Of a DNA stretch of 58,134 bases, positions 40,582 through 49,817 are shown one piece after another. A model generated the notes under the pieces. The model was not told where the DNA came from. It saw nothing but the letters and a program-made list of their open reading frames with translations, and made no database searches. The stretch is taken from the IMG/VR virus record IMGVR_UViG_3300032435_000379, positions 1 through 58,134 of that record. One strand, written 5' to 3'. Made by a program: the position numbers and the translations under genes. Position 1 is the stretch's first letter. The number at the start of each line of letters is the position of its first letter. The stretch is from a virus.

Positions 40582-41926
40582 TGCTGTTCTCACATAGCTT
40601 GTAAAATTCTTTGTACTCTGGAAATACTTCTAAAAAGTTTTTATTTCTACGACGATCGTACTCATTTACAAATTGCACAAATCCAAATCTGTCTGCACTT
40701 ACATTAATTTTCTTTTTGAAACGAGCAAGGCAATCGTTGTATATTCTTTCTAATTTAAAAATCTCATCCATTTTAAATCGCTTGTTCTTTTTTCTTCGTT
40801 CGATCATAAAATCTATAGTAGTCTTTAGATATGTTTCAATCATTTCCTCAGTTGCAATTTTAATGTCAAGGAACTCTGGGTGCCTAACATATGCAAAATC
40901 CATAACTACTCGTTCGCCAAAGTCTCGTTTTAATTTTTCTATATGACAAACAAACTTGTGGATTGTGGGCAAACTTAAAATATTAAATGCACTCATAAAA
41001 CAAACCTTAATATCAGTAGTTTGTTCCAAAAAGTATTTAATATTTGAATCAAATAATTTCCAATCCATTCCGTCTCTGCTGTATTCGGCTTGTCCTTTAA
41101 CACTTTCTGCACTTGTATATAAACTAAATGATTTAATAGATTTTGAAACTTCTAATTCTTTTATAGAATTAACAAATTCTTTCCATAATAATTTTGGAGG
41201 ACATGCATTACTGTTTATAGCAAAATCTAAATTAGGCTGAGGATTGTTAATTAAATATTGAATAACCCGTTTAGTGTGTTTACTTAATAACGGTTCGCCG
41301 CCTGTAATTCTGAATACGTGCATATGCTGTACTGCTTCAGGAAACCATTTCCAGAATGCTTCAATATACGGATTTTCTTCTCTTTCAAGAATAGGAATTT
41401 CTGTTTCCTTAATACTATTATAATGGTTGTTTTTTAATATGTAAGCACCATTTGCTTTTATTTCATCAGTCCATTTGCTACTAAATGCCGGGCCGCAGTA
41501 TGTACATTTAAAATTACAAACGTTTGAGAAACTAACTTCTACATATCTTGGATATATATTTTCGTCTCCTGTTGACGTGATTATTTTCTTTTTATCAGTC
41601 TGGCTCCATGTTTCAGAACTTTTAGTAATTCTATCACTAAAGTTATTAGTATTATCTTCAATTCGCCAACAATAATCACATTCGGCAGGACGCTTGCCTG
41701 CAAGCATTTCTTTTCTAATTTCTTTTTTAAAATTAGTGTTATGTAATGCACTCGGATTAACTGCAAGTTCATCTAATGGAATTTTATGGGCACCTACATG
41801 ATGACAACTATGTGTTATGCCAGATCCAAGATGCATAGTTACTTGTGTCCATTTAGCCAGGCAAAATCCACAGCCAACAGCATCTAATTCTTTTTTAACT
41901 TGTGGTAAGGAATCTAAATTAATCAT
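40574..41926 (-). CDS. twitch-type radical SAM protein (paralogue D)
   Basis: 450 residues. N-terminal Cys: C19-x2-C22 (GCGFCLAKW), C41 (THSCHHVG, where the others have CC), C83-x2-C86 (ECDYCWRIED). SAM cluster C137-NFK-C141-TY-C144 in FSNVCNFKCTYCGPA; RITGGEPLL. It keeps LAGKRPAEC..C and SSKW but has only one Cys in the middle pair, so the auxiliary cluster may bind differently. Sits between the two paralogous glycosyltransferase genes. Confidence 0.8.
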   Translation of the reverse strand: MINLDSLPQVKKELDAVGCGFCLAKWTQVTMHLGSGITHSCHHVGAHKIPLDELAVNPSALHNTNFKKEIRKEMLAGKRPAECDYCWRIEDNTNNFSDRITKSSETWSQTDKKKIITSTGDENIYPRYVEVSFSNVCNFKCTYCGPAFSSKWTDEIKANGAYILKNNHYNSIKETEIPILEREENPYIEAFWKWFPEAVQHMHVFRITGGEPLLSKHTKRVIQYLINNPQPNLDFAINSNACPPKLLWKEFVNSIKELEVSKSIKSFSLYTSAESVKGQAEYSRDGMDWKLFDSNIKYFLEQTTDIKVCFMSAFNILSLPTIHKFVCHIEKLKRDFGERVVMDFAYVRHPEFLDIKIATEEMIETYLKTTIDFMIERRKKNKRFKMDEIFKLERIYNDCLARFKKKINVSADRFGFVQFVNEYDRRRNKNFLEVFPEYKEFYKLCENSNV

Positions 41927-42834
41927 TCTGGATCAATTACAAATTGTTGTGCAGGATTTCTACTAGGATTTTGATATACTATTTTAAAGAATTTACTTTG
42001 TTGAGCACTTAATGGAGTTTCAGCAATTGGTATTTTTAACTCATTAATAAGTTTAATACCATACGTGTCTGTTTTGTGTTTAATATCTTCGATGCCTGCA
42101 AAGGAAGTAGTCCATAAGTCATTTAAATATTTAAAGTCTCTAACTTGAACAAAGTCCCAATCTGTACACATTGTCATATACAGACCCGCTCTTGCTCCTA
42201 ATATAGCCCAGTCACCGTTTTGTACATCTGCACCTATCATTAACCAAATCCAAAGTCGGTGTAAGTTTTTCCAATGACCTTTTAATAACTGTTCTTTTGT
42301 AGGCTTTGCTCCTTGATCGAGTGCCATTTTAACACCTTCGCGGAATCCAGCACGCCATGCTTGTTGTGCTGTAGTGTTGTTATGTACATCAGAGTAACAA
42401 CTATTTTGTTGAATGTACTGTAAGTCCCAACAGAAGTCTACTTGAGCTGCTATATTATCAGCATCTGCATTTTCGTGTGTACGCATGTTAAGAACATATT
42501 CTTTGGGCCAGCATTTGAGACCGCCGTTGCCGTACATCAATCCGTTAATTTCGTTTTTGCCACACCAACTAATAACACTAGATTCTAAATCACTGCCCTG
42601 CGGAATATCTAATATTTGTTCTAAAAAGCCAGGGCGTACAATATTGTCACCATCAACAGTAATAAAACGATCTGTTTCGCTTAATTCTGCACATGCTTTG
42701 TGTGCAGCATCTGAACCTTCTACACCGTGTACACGTTTTGCCCACGGTGCTTTAGTAAGCAAGTCAGCATAGTTTTTTTCTGCATTGGGTTCGTCATATG
42801 ACAGATAGATAATATCGTAATCAATAATTCTCAT
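41923..42834 (-). CDS. GT-A-like glycosyltransferase
   Basis: 303 residues. DGD motif (61-63) in RFITVDGDNIVRPGF. A second segment ILGARAGLYMTMC resembles the catalytic helix region. Paralogue of the 39910 product in the first half, but 80 residues longer. Overlaps radical SAM D (ATGA). A sugar-transfer role is likely, with the acceptor unknown. Confidence 0.65.
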   Translation of the reverse strand: MRIIDYDIIYLSYDEPNAEKNYADLLTKAPWAKRVHGVEGSDAAHKACAELSETDRFITVDGDNIVRPGFLEQILDIPQGSDLESSVISWCGKNEINGLMYGNGGLKCWPKEYVLNMRTHENADADNIAAQVDFCWDLQYIQQNSCYSDVHNNTTAQQAWRAGFREGVKMALDQGAKPTKEQLLKGHWKNLHRLWIWLMIGADVQNGDWAILGARAGLYMTMCTDWDFVQVRDFKYLNDLWTTSFAGIEDIKHKTDTYGIKLINELKIPIAETPLSAQQSKFFKIVYQNPSRNPAQQFVIDPE

Positions 42835-43392
42835 TTATTGCTCCTGTACATTATGTATGTGTTTTACATGATGCTCGCTACACAAAAGGCTTACACGCTG
42901 TTTACACACTTCTACATTATAATTTTTTAATGTAACCGTATCGCATAATGCAAGTGTTTTTAAATTAACTTGCAATGTATCTAATAGTATAAATCGATTG
43001 CTAGGATCAACTACATAGTACTCCTTAATATAATTTTCTCCTTGTGCAAACATTGCACATACTATATCATCCATTGTACTTGTAGCTGTCCAAGTACAGT
43101 TAAACAAGTCTTGATTTAAAATAATTGCATTATGATCTATTACTTGCTTAACAATAATACCCCTAGACTGTGCTCGGTCTTCTGCCTTGTCAATGTGTTT
43201 GAGTACAATGTGTATCTTACCTTTTATTTTTGCATTTTCAATTACAATGTAATCTAATATTTGCTTGATGCCGTTTGAAAAGTCAGTATATGTTTGTAAA
43301 TCAACTTCAATATAATATTCGCCAAAAGAATCGTCTGTTATATTAGCAACTGCTGTGATGTTACCGTCGTCGTTATAATAAATGTAATACAT
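42835..43392 (-). CDS. hypothetical protein
   Basis: 185 residues, beta-rich and acidic. Opening MYYIYYNDDGNITAVANITDD; a VKQVIDHNAIIL and IVCAMFAQGENYIKEYYVV in the middle; C-terminal VEVCKQRVSLLCSEHHVKHIH. No family recognised. Stop and start overlap the genes on either side (TAATG), so it is expressed with the glycosyltransferases. Confidence 0.5.
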   Translation of the reverse strand: MYYIYYNDDGNITAVANITDDSFGEYYIEVDLQTYTDFSNGIKQILDYIVIENAKIKGKIHIVLKHIDKAEDRAQSRGIIVKQVIDHNAIILNQDLFNCTWTATSTMDDIVCAMFAQGENYIKEYYVVDPSNRFILLDTLQVNLKTLALCDTVTLKNYNVEVCKQRVSLLCSEHHVKHIHNVQEQ

Positions 43393-44198
43393 TACACACG
43401 CTCCTCAAGCCATCCTAACATGTCTACTGTTAAAAATTCATCTTCAACATAATGCAATACGCCTGATTGTTTATATCCACCTATATAAAGTGTATCATTG
43501 CCAAAATCTATAGGTAACACATCAGTCCATTTACTCGGTACATGACTCCAATTTTGTACTTGAGCTTTCATATGAGTAAATGTTAGATTATTATTAATTT
43601 TAGAGTCTAAAATCGTTAGTGCAACTGCGGCACTGAGATCTACACTATTCCAATTTTGCATGTCTTTAGGAGCATATTGTTGATAAAATACTTTCCAGTT
43701 TGTCATTATTACATCTAATAATTTAAAAAAATTATGAGCTTCGTCGCATTTTGAAAATTTATACATGCCGGTGTATATATTAGGTAAATTGTTTGAATCA
43801 AATGTTTTTCTATAGTATCTATTAGTTACTAATTCGTTTCTATATGTAGTTACTTTATTTGTAAAAATAATAGGATCAATATTTTCCCATATTGGAGTAA
43901 TATTATCTAATATTAACATATCAGCATCAAATACTAGGGTATTTCTATAAGGAGTTAAATGGTAGATTTTCCAACGATTATCTATTTTCCAATCAGAGTT
44001 TTTTGCTAAATCGCCCCAAGGTATAGAAATAACTTGATCAAATACATCTTTATATGCTGTTGGAATTACTTCATCAGTTATAATACTAATATTTGTGCCA
44101 GGTGCGGTTGCAAGAATACTTAATGCCAATGCATATGCTTGTTGTACATAATCTGTTTTACTATTATTTTGTGCAAGTACACATACACCATTACTCAT
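43392..44198 (-). CDS. GT8-like glycosyltransferase
   Basis: 268 residues from the ATG at 44198 (AAGGAG 8 nt upstream, ATG overlaps the previous stop). DAD motif D91-A-D93 in RNTLVFDADMLILDNI. The layout VCVLAQNN.....QAYALALSIL....ISIITDE is typical of GT8-type enzymes, which use UDP-sugars. It shares the opening and the DxD context with the 44191 product, so the two are paralogues in tandem. Confidence 0.62.
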   Translation of the reverse strand: MSNGVCVLAQNNSKTDYVQQAYALALSILATAPGTNISIITDEVIPTAYKDVFDQVISIPWGDLAKNSDWKIDNRWKIYHLTPYRNTLVFDADMLILDNITPIWENIDPIIFTNKVTTYRNELVTNRYYRKTFDSNNLPNIYTGMYKFSKCDEAHNFFKLLDVIMTNWKVFYQQYAPKDMQNWNSVDLSAAVALTILDSKINNNLTFTHMKAQVQNWSHVPSKWTDVLPIDFGNDTLYIGGYKQSGVLHYVEDEFLTVDMLGWLEERV

Positions 44199-45039
44199 TT
44201 GCAAACTCCTTGTCAATAAACGAGTTTAAGCTAAACTTATTCATAATGTGAACAGTTGCATCTGTAAATTTTACTGGAAGATAATCATATGACTTATGTG
44301 CAAGTAATTTAATAACGTTATTATTAACATCTATTAAAATATCGTTATCCGTTGATACCCACATATCACTAGGTAATTGTTTAGGCCACTCGGTGCTATT
44401 TTCAAATCCACGCATCATATGCATTGTAATACTGAATGCAAAATCGTTTCTAAATTTAGATTCAGTAATATCATATACTGTTCTATAATAATTGTAATTT
44501 TCTTTAATATGTTCTACTAAGTCAAATACTGTTTTTGCAGTATTGCTTTTTGTAAAATATAATATAGTAGCCCAATACATTGGAATAGTTTTATCACTTA
44601 CTCTATCAAAACTTAGCTCTGTGCCTTGATTAACTAAATTGTAATGATTTGCAATCATAAAATCTTCATTAGTATCAAAACATGCTAGTAACTTATCATT
44701 TGATACTAATAAATCAGTATCAATTACAATTGTTTTATCAAATACGCTTAACTCGTATACACTATTGCGAGAAGAGTTTTTCCATTCTAATTTTTTACTT
44801 GCATATAATCCGTCATTAAATGTTTTAACAGAATTATTAATAGGTGCAGCAATGTGTGATACAACATCAATATAATTTTTATAAAACGGGTATTCTGATT
44901 CAAGGTAATCAACTGTATCTGTAATCAGTTGTACAGGTAAGTTTAAATACTGTTTTACTCGCTTTGCACAATATACTGCTTGCTTTACATAATCAATACT
45001 GCTGTTGTTAAATGCAAAAAGTACAACACCTTGCTTCAT
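44191..45039 (-). CDS. GT8-like glycosyltransferase
   Basis: 282 residues. DTD motif D107-T-D109 in FDKTIVIDTDLLVSNDK. Opening GVVLFAFNNSSIDYVKQAVYCAKRVKQ...VQLITD matches the 43392 protein. No membrane segment, so it acts in the cytoplasm. It overlaps the 45036 gene (ATGA). Confidence 0.62.
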   Translation of the reverse strand: MKQGVVLFAFNNSSIDYVKQAVYCAKRVKQYLNLPVQLITDTVDYLESEYPFYKNYIDVVSHIAAPINNSVKTFNDGLYASKKLEWKNSSRNSVYELSVFDKTIVIDTDLLVSNDKLLACFDTNEDFMIANHYNLVNQGTELSFDRVSDKTIPMYWATILYFTKSNTAKTVFDLVEHIKENYNYYRTVYDITESKFRNDFAFSITMHMMRGFENSTEWPKQLPSDMWVSTDNDILIDVNNNVIKLLAHKSYDYLPVKFTDATVHIMNKFSLNSFIDKEFANE

Positions 45040-45383
45040 AAATCAACCAATCCTTGTACTGATCTATTTTTTTTAATTGTTTCGTAGTCAACGGCATATT
45101 TACGTGATGCAACTGCATAGACTCCTATTAGTTCTTTTGCAAATTCGTTAACATCAGGAATCATAAAAGGAATACTGTTATCATCTAGTACAACTGCACC
45201 ATCTGGAATTGTTTTTGACAACGTATAGACAAAATTAATTAGTTCTTGTGTAACAGTAAACTTATGGCCGTGAATATAATGCACAAGGTTTTCTTTATAC
45301 TGTGCAAGAAAAATACGTTTTTGGTTGTTTTGCGTTGCTAAAAAATTAGAAAACTCTAATGCTTTACTTAATCTTTCGTCCAT
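45036..45383 (-). CDS. small hypothetical protein, first gene of the long operon
   Basis: 115 residues, helical with blocks MDERLSKALEFSNFLATQNNQKRIFLAQYKENLVHYIHGHKF and VTQELINFVYTLSKTIPDGAVVLDDNSIPFMIPDVNEFAKELIGVYAVA. No recognised motif. GAGGAG about 9 nt upstream of the ATG. As promoter-proximal gene it may be a partner of the two glycosyltransferases after it. Confidence 0.55.
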   Translation of the reverse strand: MDERLSKALEFSNFLATQNNQKRIFLAQYKENLVHYIHGHKFTVTQELINFVYTLSKTIPDGAVVLDDNSIPFMIPDVNEFAKELIGVYAVASRKYAVDYETIKKNRSVQGLVDL

Positions 45384-45405
45384 TGATGACTCCTCATATA
45401 GTATT

Positions 45406-45434
45406 AGTATATACTATAATTTGAAACCTGTCAA
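45406..45434 (-). promoter_or_regulatory. sigma70-type promoter for the 45383-32333 operon
   Basis: On the minus strand: TTGACA (45429-45434), 17-nt spacer, TATACT (45406-45411). Perfect -35, one mismatch in the -10. It lies in the 57-nt gap just after the tail gene, so it would start about fourteen overlapping genes. Confidence 0.8.
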
Positions 45435-45440
45435 GTAAAA

Positions 45441-46346
45441 TTAGAAAGTATTTGTTACGCCTAATGCAATTGTAGGAGCATCAACTTGAACATTTGAACC
45501 AGTTGGACGAATGTAGCTCATTGCACTAGTTAATGTACCTTGCACGTTTTCGTCAACTGCTGGACCTGTACCAGTTTGGTCGCCAACGTCATTATCTTGA
45601 TATTGCATACGGATTCTTACTCCGTTAGTAATTGCACTTGCAAAGATTTTATAACGATTTTCTGAGTACGGATTTGCACCGTTACGATTCATGATTTCTA
45701 CTTCCCCAGCTAAATCATAATATCCGCTGCTATTAGTAATCGTGCCGCCGGCTCCTGATTTGGTCACATCAACATAATTCACTGTAATAGTACCCGGGTC
45801 CATCATTGTTTGCCAGTCTAATGTTTTCGCTTCGCCACCTCCATACGATAAAGTTGACGTAAGTGTAAGTTTGCCGCCAGCATTAAAAAAGGCCTTGGCA
45901 GCGTTTGCTGATGACCACGTAAATGTTACATCGTGTGTTTGTGTGCCGTTCCAATTTGTTTTAGTTCTACTGCTAGCAGATACTGTAGTAGACTGTCCAG
46001 CACCTAATGTAAATCTATTTCCTGCATCTTTTACAAAATTAACTACATTTTCAAGTGCGTCATGAATGGCTTTAGTGATGCCGCTATCAGTGTTTACAGT
46101 AGTAAGTGCCGGACTAGGAGTTGAACCAACTTGGTGTGTATATGCTTTATCAACATCTGTTTTGAGTGCATTCCAGGCAGCAGCAGTAACTTTATCGCCA
46201 GGAACAACTGCTGGAGCAGTTGTTGCTTGATTATATCCAGCTGCACCTGTACCTGTACCAGTAGGAGTTCCCATAACAAGATTAATACCCGATCTTAATG
46301 TCGTATATTCTGCTTCGCCAATTGTTTGACCGACTGTTACTGCCAT
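45441..46346 (-). CDS. tail-fibre/tail-tip-like structural protein
   Basis: 301 residues, Thr/Gly/Ala-rich, no Cys. Begins MAVTVGQTIGEAEYTTLRSGINLVMG and has a beta-rich body with TFTWSSANAAKAFFNAGGKL and TLTSAMSYIRP. I recall proteins like this as the short fibre or tip components of marine T4-like phages. Preceded by a consensus late promoter. It is the last virion gene of the block on this strand. Confidence 0.65.
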   Translation of the reverse strand: MAVTVGQTIGEAEYTTLRSGINLVMGTPTGTGTGAAGYNQATTAPAVVPGDKVTAAAWNALKTDVDKAYTHQVGSTPSPALTTVNTDSGITKAIHDALENVVNFVKDAGNRFTLGAGQSTTVSASSRTKTNWNGTQTHDVTFTWSSANAAKAFFNAGGKLTLTSTLSYGGGEAKTLDWQTMMDPGTITVNYVDVTKSGAGGTITNSSGYYDLAGEVEIMNRNGANPYSENRYKIFASAITNGVRIRMQYQDNDVGDQTGTGPAVDENVQGTLTSAMSYIRPTGSNVQVDAPTIALGVTNTF

Positions 46347-46372
46347 GTTTATTCCTCTTTAACTATGTACTT

Positions 46373-46380
46373 TATTTATA
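46373..46380 (-). promoter_or_regulatory. T4-late promoter box (TATAAATA)
   Basis: Perfect TATAAATA on the minus strand, 26 nt before the ATG, with AGAGGA as the ribosome-binding site. It overlaps the end of the next gene. Confidence 0.75.
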
Positions 46381-47887
46381 CTTTTAACACGCACTCAACT
46401 AGTTTCTCTGATTCGTCTGTGTTTGATTCTAGAGAAATACCTACTAACGCAGTTGTCGCAATAGTTGTACATACTCCATCGGCCATTGCATAAACTGCTT
46501 GACCTTTTTTAACAGCACCTTTAACACGCACAGGAAGACGACCTTTTAGACCAATATATTGTCCTTCACTATCACTGTTCATCATGTACGCCGGAGCTGT
46601 TGATACTACACCAATACAATGATCACTTGCTTTTGCAGGTTCTACATCGTGGTCCTCGCAAGCACATACTGCTACTGCGGTACCTGGTGCTAGTTCTTCT
46701 GCTGTTGAATATTTTTCTGCTAAGTCAGCATATCGAGCACTTGTTGCTGTACCTTGGAACAGTACTGCATTTAAGTTACCTGAGCCATCACGCACTGCAA
46801 CACTGCTACTAGTACCTGTACCAATTGTGTCAACTGCGCCAACTCGTGCAGTGCCCCCAACTATAAGCGCACTTGCTTTTTCTGAAGTTCCGTATATATT
46901 AGTTGCGTATACTGCTGCAAACTGATTACTAATATCGCCTAGCGTAACTGATTCAGCTGCGGTTCCGGCAGCATTAAGGCCAGGTTTAACTACACCTGGT
47001 GTAAATACAATAATATTTTTAGATAGGCCGCCGCTTTGTTTAGTTCTAAAACGAATTTCGTCACCTTGCGCATTTTGTATAACACCCTGGTTGTCGTTTT
47101 CAATAAAGATTTTTAAATCTAGTCCTGCGCCGATAGCAATACCTGCATCGGTTTGGAAGTTAGTGATCTCAGTAAATACACTCGGTTGTCCAGGTGATGC
47201 AGTAACATAATTAGCAGCTGATATGCCGTTTAGTTTGTCAGCGTTAGTAGCTGTACCGTGGAATCGTTGTGTTCCGCTAGTAATACCAGCTGTTGCGTTG
47301 AGTGTATTTTTAAGGGTTACTCCTGCACGTACTACATCAAATCCAGAAATAGCATTTTCAGCATCGGCACTATCAATTGTAAATTCTACAGGACTAATAA
47401 TAAACATTACTTCGTCGTTAATTGTTGCTGCAATAATACTCTTACTAACTGCAAGATCATCACGAACTGATCTACTCTGCATTTGCGTAATACCAGAGCC
47501 AGCATCCTGCGGTCCAATCAGTACAAAATCTGTGCCGTTATATGAATATAGCTGTTCGTTAACAGTGTCCCACCAAAAATCGCCAGTTGCTAACCCTGCA
47601 GGGGCCGTAGCACTGATTTCGGCACCTCCTGTCGTGCGCCATTTAGCACTATCATAGAACTTTAGTTTGCTGTTTGCAGTATCAAACCAAAGTTGCCCTG
47701 TAACTGCTCTCGGTGGTTGATTGGCCCCAGCAAAGTTTTCTAGCAAAAATACAAAGTTTTCGTTTTGTATTTCACCGTAACCTGCATAGTTTTTACCAAC
47801 TAGCTTGATATCAGTTGTTTGATCCAACGTACCATCTTGTACGATGGTTAACTGATTTGTGTTGTATTTGTTAATTGTATACGCCAT
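46376..47887 (-). CDS. tail-fibre protein with shared N-terminal module and G2-like C-terminal domain
   Basis: 503 residues. The first ~130 residues (DIKLVGKNYAGYGE, NENFVFLLENFAG, GQLWFDTANSKLKFYDS, GDFWWDTVNEQLYSYNG, VLIGPQ) occur also in the two next proteins. The end, from about residue 385 (ARYADLAEKYSTAEELAPGTAVAVC), including LKGRLPVRVKGAVKKGQAVYA, resembles the C-terminal domain of phage tail spikes that guides folding (peptidase G2-like). Expected to be a trimeric fibre. Late promoter upstream. Confidence 0.72.
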   Translation of the reverse strand: MAYTINKYNTNQLTIVQDGTLDQTTDIKLVGKNYAGYGEIQNENFVFLLENFAGANQPPRAVTGQLWFDTANSKLKFYDSAKWRTTGGAEISATAPAGLATGDFWWDTVNEQLYSYNGTDFVLIGPQDAGSGITQMQSRSVRDDLAVSKSIIAATINDEVMFIISPVEFTIDSADAENAISGFDVVRAGVTLKNTLNATAGITSGTQRFHGTATNADKLNGISAANYVTASPGQPSVFTEITNFQTDAGIAIGAGLDLKIFIENDNQGVIQNAQGDEIRFRTKQSGGLSKNIIVFTPGVVKPGLNAAGTAAESVTLGDISNQFAAVYATNIYGTSEKASALIVGGTARVGAVDTIGTGTSSSVAVRDGSGNLNAVLFQGTATSARYADLAEKYSTAEELAPGTAVAVCACEDHDVEPAKASDHCIGVVSTAPAYMMNSDSEGQYIGLKGRLPVRVKGAVKKGQAVYAMADGVCTTIATTALVGISLESNTDESEKLVECVLKV

Positions 47888-47911
47888 ATTTAAATAACCC
47901 CTTGCTGTTAG

Positions 47912-47919
47912 TATTTATC
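47912..47919 (-). promoter_or_regulatory. T4-late-type promoter box (GATAAATA)
   Basis: GATAAATA on the minus strand, 24 nt before the ATG at 47887, in a 37-nt gap. AAGGGG lies between as a possible ribosome-binding site. Confidence 0.6.
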
Positions 47920-47924
47920 GCAAG

Positions 47925-49817
47925 TTAAGGATAAACGCCTGTGCTGGTAAATGTCCAGGTAGCGCCCGTAACTGTAAATATCATTGTGTGGCGTGACGGA
48001 GTTAAAACTACCGTACCCGATGCCGGATTTGCTGCTGTAATATCTTGTATTACTGATTCGTTTTGAGTGCCGGCACTGTCAACTGCAATTGTAGATTTTT
48101 GTAATACCCCAGTGCCATTAGTGGTCACAGTTATGTTAATACCAGTAACTGTGGCACCAGCGTAGCTAGTACAATGAATAGTAGCAACTGTGCCTTCTCT
48201 CGCACTATTTGCAGGGCTAATACTTTCTAATATACTTCTAACATCTACAATCGGGCCGTTGCCTGTTCCTGCGGGATTAGGACTAGTTAGTCCTGTAATG
48301 TCTAAAGCAAATGCAATTGGAATTGTAGCGACTGATGTATCAACATATGCTTTATTTGTTACATCTGTTGCAGTAGTAGGCGTAGCTACTCCTGTAATTT
48401 TTTGACTGTTAAGTGTAATTGTGCCGCCAGTTGTGATGCTTAATGCGCCTGGCGTCGATATACTACCTAATGTAACATTGCCAGTGACACTTAAACTTCC
48501 TAATGTACCTACTGTAGTTAGTCCGGCGGCAATTGTAACCGTGTCACCAAGTCGTGTTTTAGAAAGTACTTGTGTATTTTCAATTCTATATTCTTTGCCA
48601 GCAATTAAATCTATGTTTTGATTAAATGTCCAGTTTCCTGTTGACTGAACCCAATTAATAGTTTTATCGGTTGCGCCTTTTAGTGTGATGCCACCTTGAT
48701 TTGCGGTTGTGTCTGTAGGAGTGTCTACTTTTCCTAATTCAATGTTAGGATCTTCCACTGTCATTGTTGCAGTGTTAACAGTAACAGTGTCGCCTTCGAT
48801 TATTAGGTCACCTCCAACTGTAAGATTTCCAGTAAAGTTGCCGGCTCCAGTAACATCAAGTGCAACTGTCGGAGTATCTTGGTAGATACCTATACGACCT
48901 GTACTTGTGTCAAGAGTGAATGCTTCAATAAAGTCATTGCCTAGAGGCACTCTAATTGAAAAATCATAATTTAATTGTTTAAGTTCTATAGATGTTGTAG
49001 TTCCACTATCAACTGTTTTAAACGATGCATATTGTGTATCGCCATATCCTACAGTAACACCAGTATCGCCCTTAACAAACAATGCGCCTTCCATTTGTTG
49101 ATCGACTACTGCATTTGAATTATCACGTTCGTTAGTTCGTATAAAATCAGTAGCAGAAAACGTATTTCCTTGAGCATCAATTAACAATTCTGCAGATAAT
49201 GCAGTACCTTGATGTTTAAAATCTGAAACTACAGTTGGATTAAATCCAACTTTGATTGATCTGCCTGGTGTATAAGGAAGTATATTATAATCTACTCCTG
49301 GCGTAAATTCAAATCTACTATATATTCCAGCAAGTACGCCGCCTATATACATCGCTAACACAGTTTTAATCTGATTACTAGTATCTACCATAGTAACTGC
49401 TTCAAGACCTGTTTTGCCCTGAGTTGCGTTATATTGTGGTCCAACTAATACTAAATCACTTCCGTCCCAAAAATATAATTTATTTTCAGCGTTATCGATC
49501 CACAAATCTCCTGATACAAGGTTAGTAGGTTGGCTACTACTTACCGTCGGCGAACCTGCTGTTCTAAAACTAATACCATCATAAATTTTTAATCTATTTT
49601 CGCTGTTATCATACCAAAGTTGGCCCTTTAGTGGATTACTAGGAGCACTAGTTGATGCAAAATTTTCAACTATTTTAACAAAATTTTCATTAAATGCTTC
49701 GCCAAAACCTTTGTAATTACGTCCAACTAAAGTTATGTCTGTAGATGCAGTATCAATTATGCCATCAGTAAGTTCTACTAACAGATCACCATTGGTCTTG
49801 TTTATTTTATAGCTCAT
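47925..49817 (-). CDS. tail-fibre protein sharing the N-terminal module
   Basis: 630 residues. The N-terminal module repeats the 46376 pattern: DITLVGRNYKGFGEAFNENF, KGQLWYDNSENRLKIYDG, GDLWIDNAENKLYFWDG, LVLVGPQ. A middle fibre region contains TGAGNFTGNLTVGGDLIIEGDT; the last 120 residues are a separate beta domain (TGLTSPNPAGTGNGPIVDV...). Thr/Gly/Asn-rich, no Cys except one late. Overlaps the 49814 gene start (ATGA). Confidence 0.72.
   Translation of the reverse strand: MSYKINKTNGDLLVELTDGIIDTASTDITLVGRNYKGFGEAFNENFVKIVENFASTSAPSNPLKGQLWYDNSENRLKIYDGISFRTAGSPTVSSSQPTNLVSGDLWIDNAENKLYFWDGSDLVLVGPQYNATQGKTGLEAVTMVDTSNQIKTVLAMYIGGVLAGIYSRFEFTPGVDYNILPYTPGRSIKVGFNPTVVSDFKHQGTALSAELLIDAQGNTFSATDFIRTNERDNSNAVVDQQMEGALFVKGDTGVTVGYGDTQYASFKTVDSGTTTSIELKQLNYDFSIRVPLGNDFIEAFTLDTSTGRIGIYQDTPTVALDVTGAGNFTGNLTVGGDLIIEGDTVTVNTATMTVEDPNIELGKVDTPTDTTANQGGITLKGATDKTINWVQSTGNWTFNQNIDLIAGKEYRIENTQVLSKTRLGDTVTIAAGLTTVGTLGSLSVTGNVTLGSISTPGALSITTGGTITLNSQKITGVATPTTATDVTNKAYVDTSVATIPIAFALDITGLTSPNPAGTGNGPIVDVRSILESISPANSAREGTVATIHCTSYAGATVTGINITVTTNGTGVLQKSTIAVDSAGTQNESVIQDITAANPASGTVVLTPSRHTMIFTVTGATWTFTSTGVYP

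Noticed and set aside
47223-47657. A 144-residue + strand frame opposite the fibre gene
   Set aside because: Antisense shadow, Ser/Leu-rich, no ribosome-binding site.
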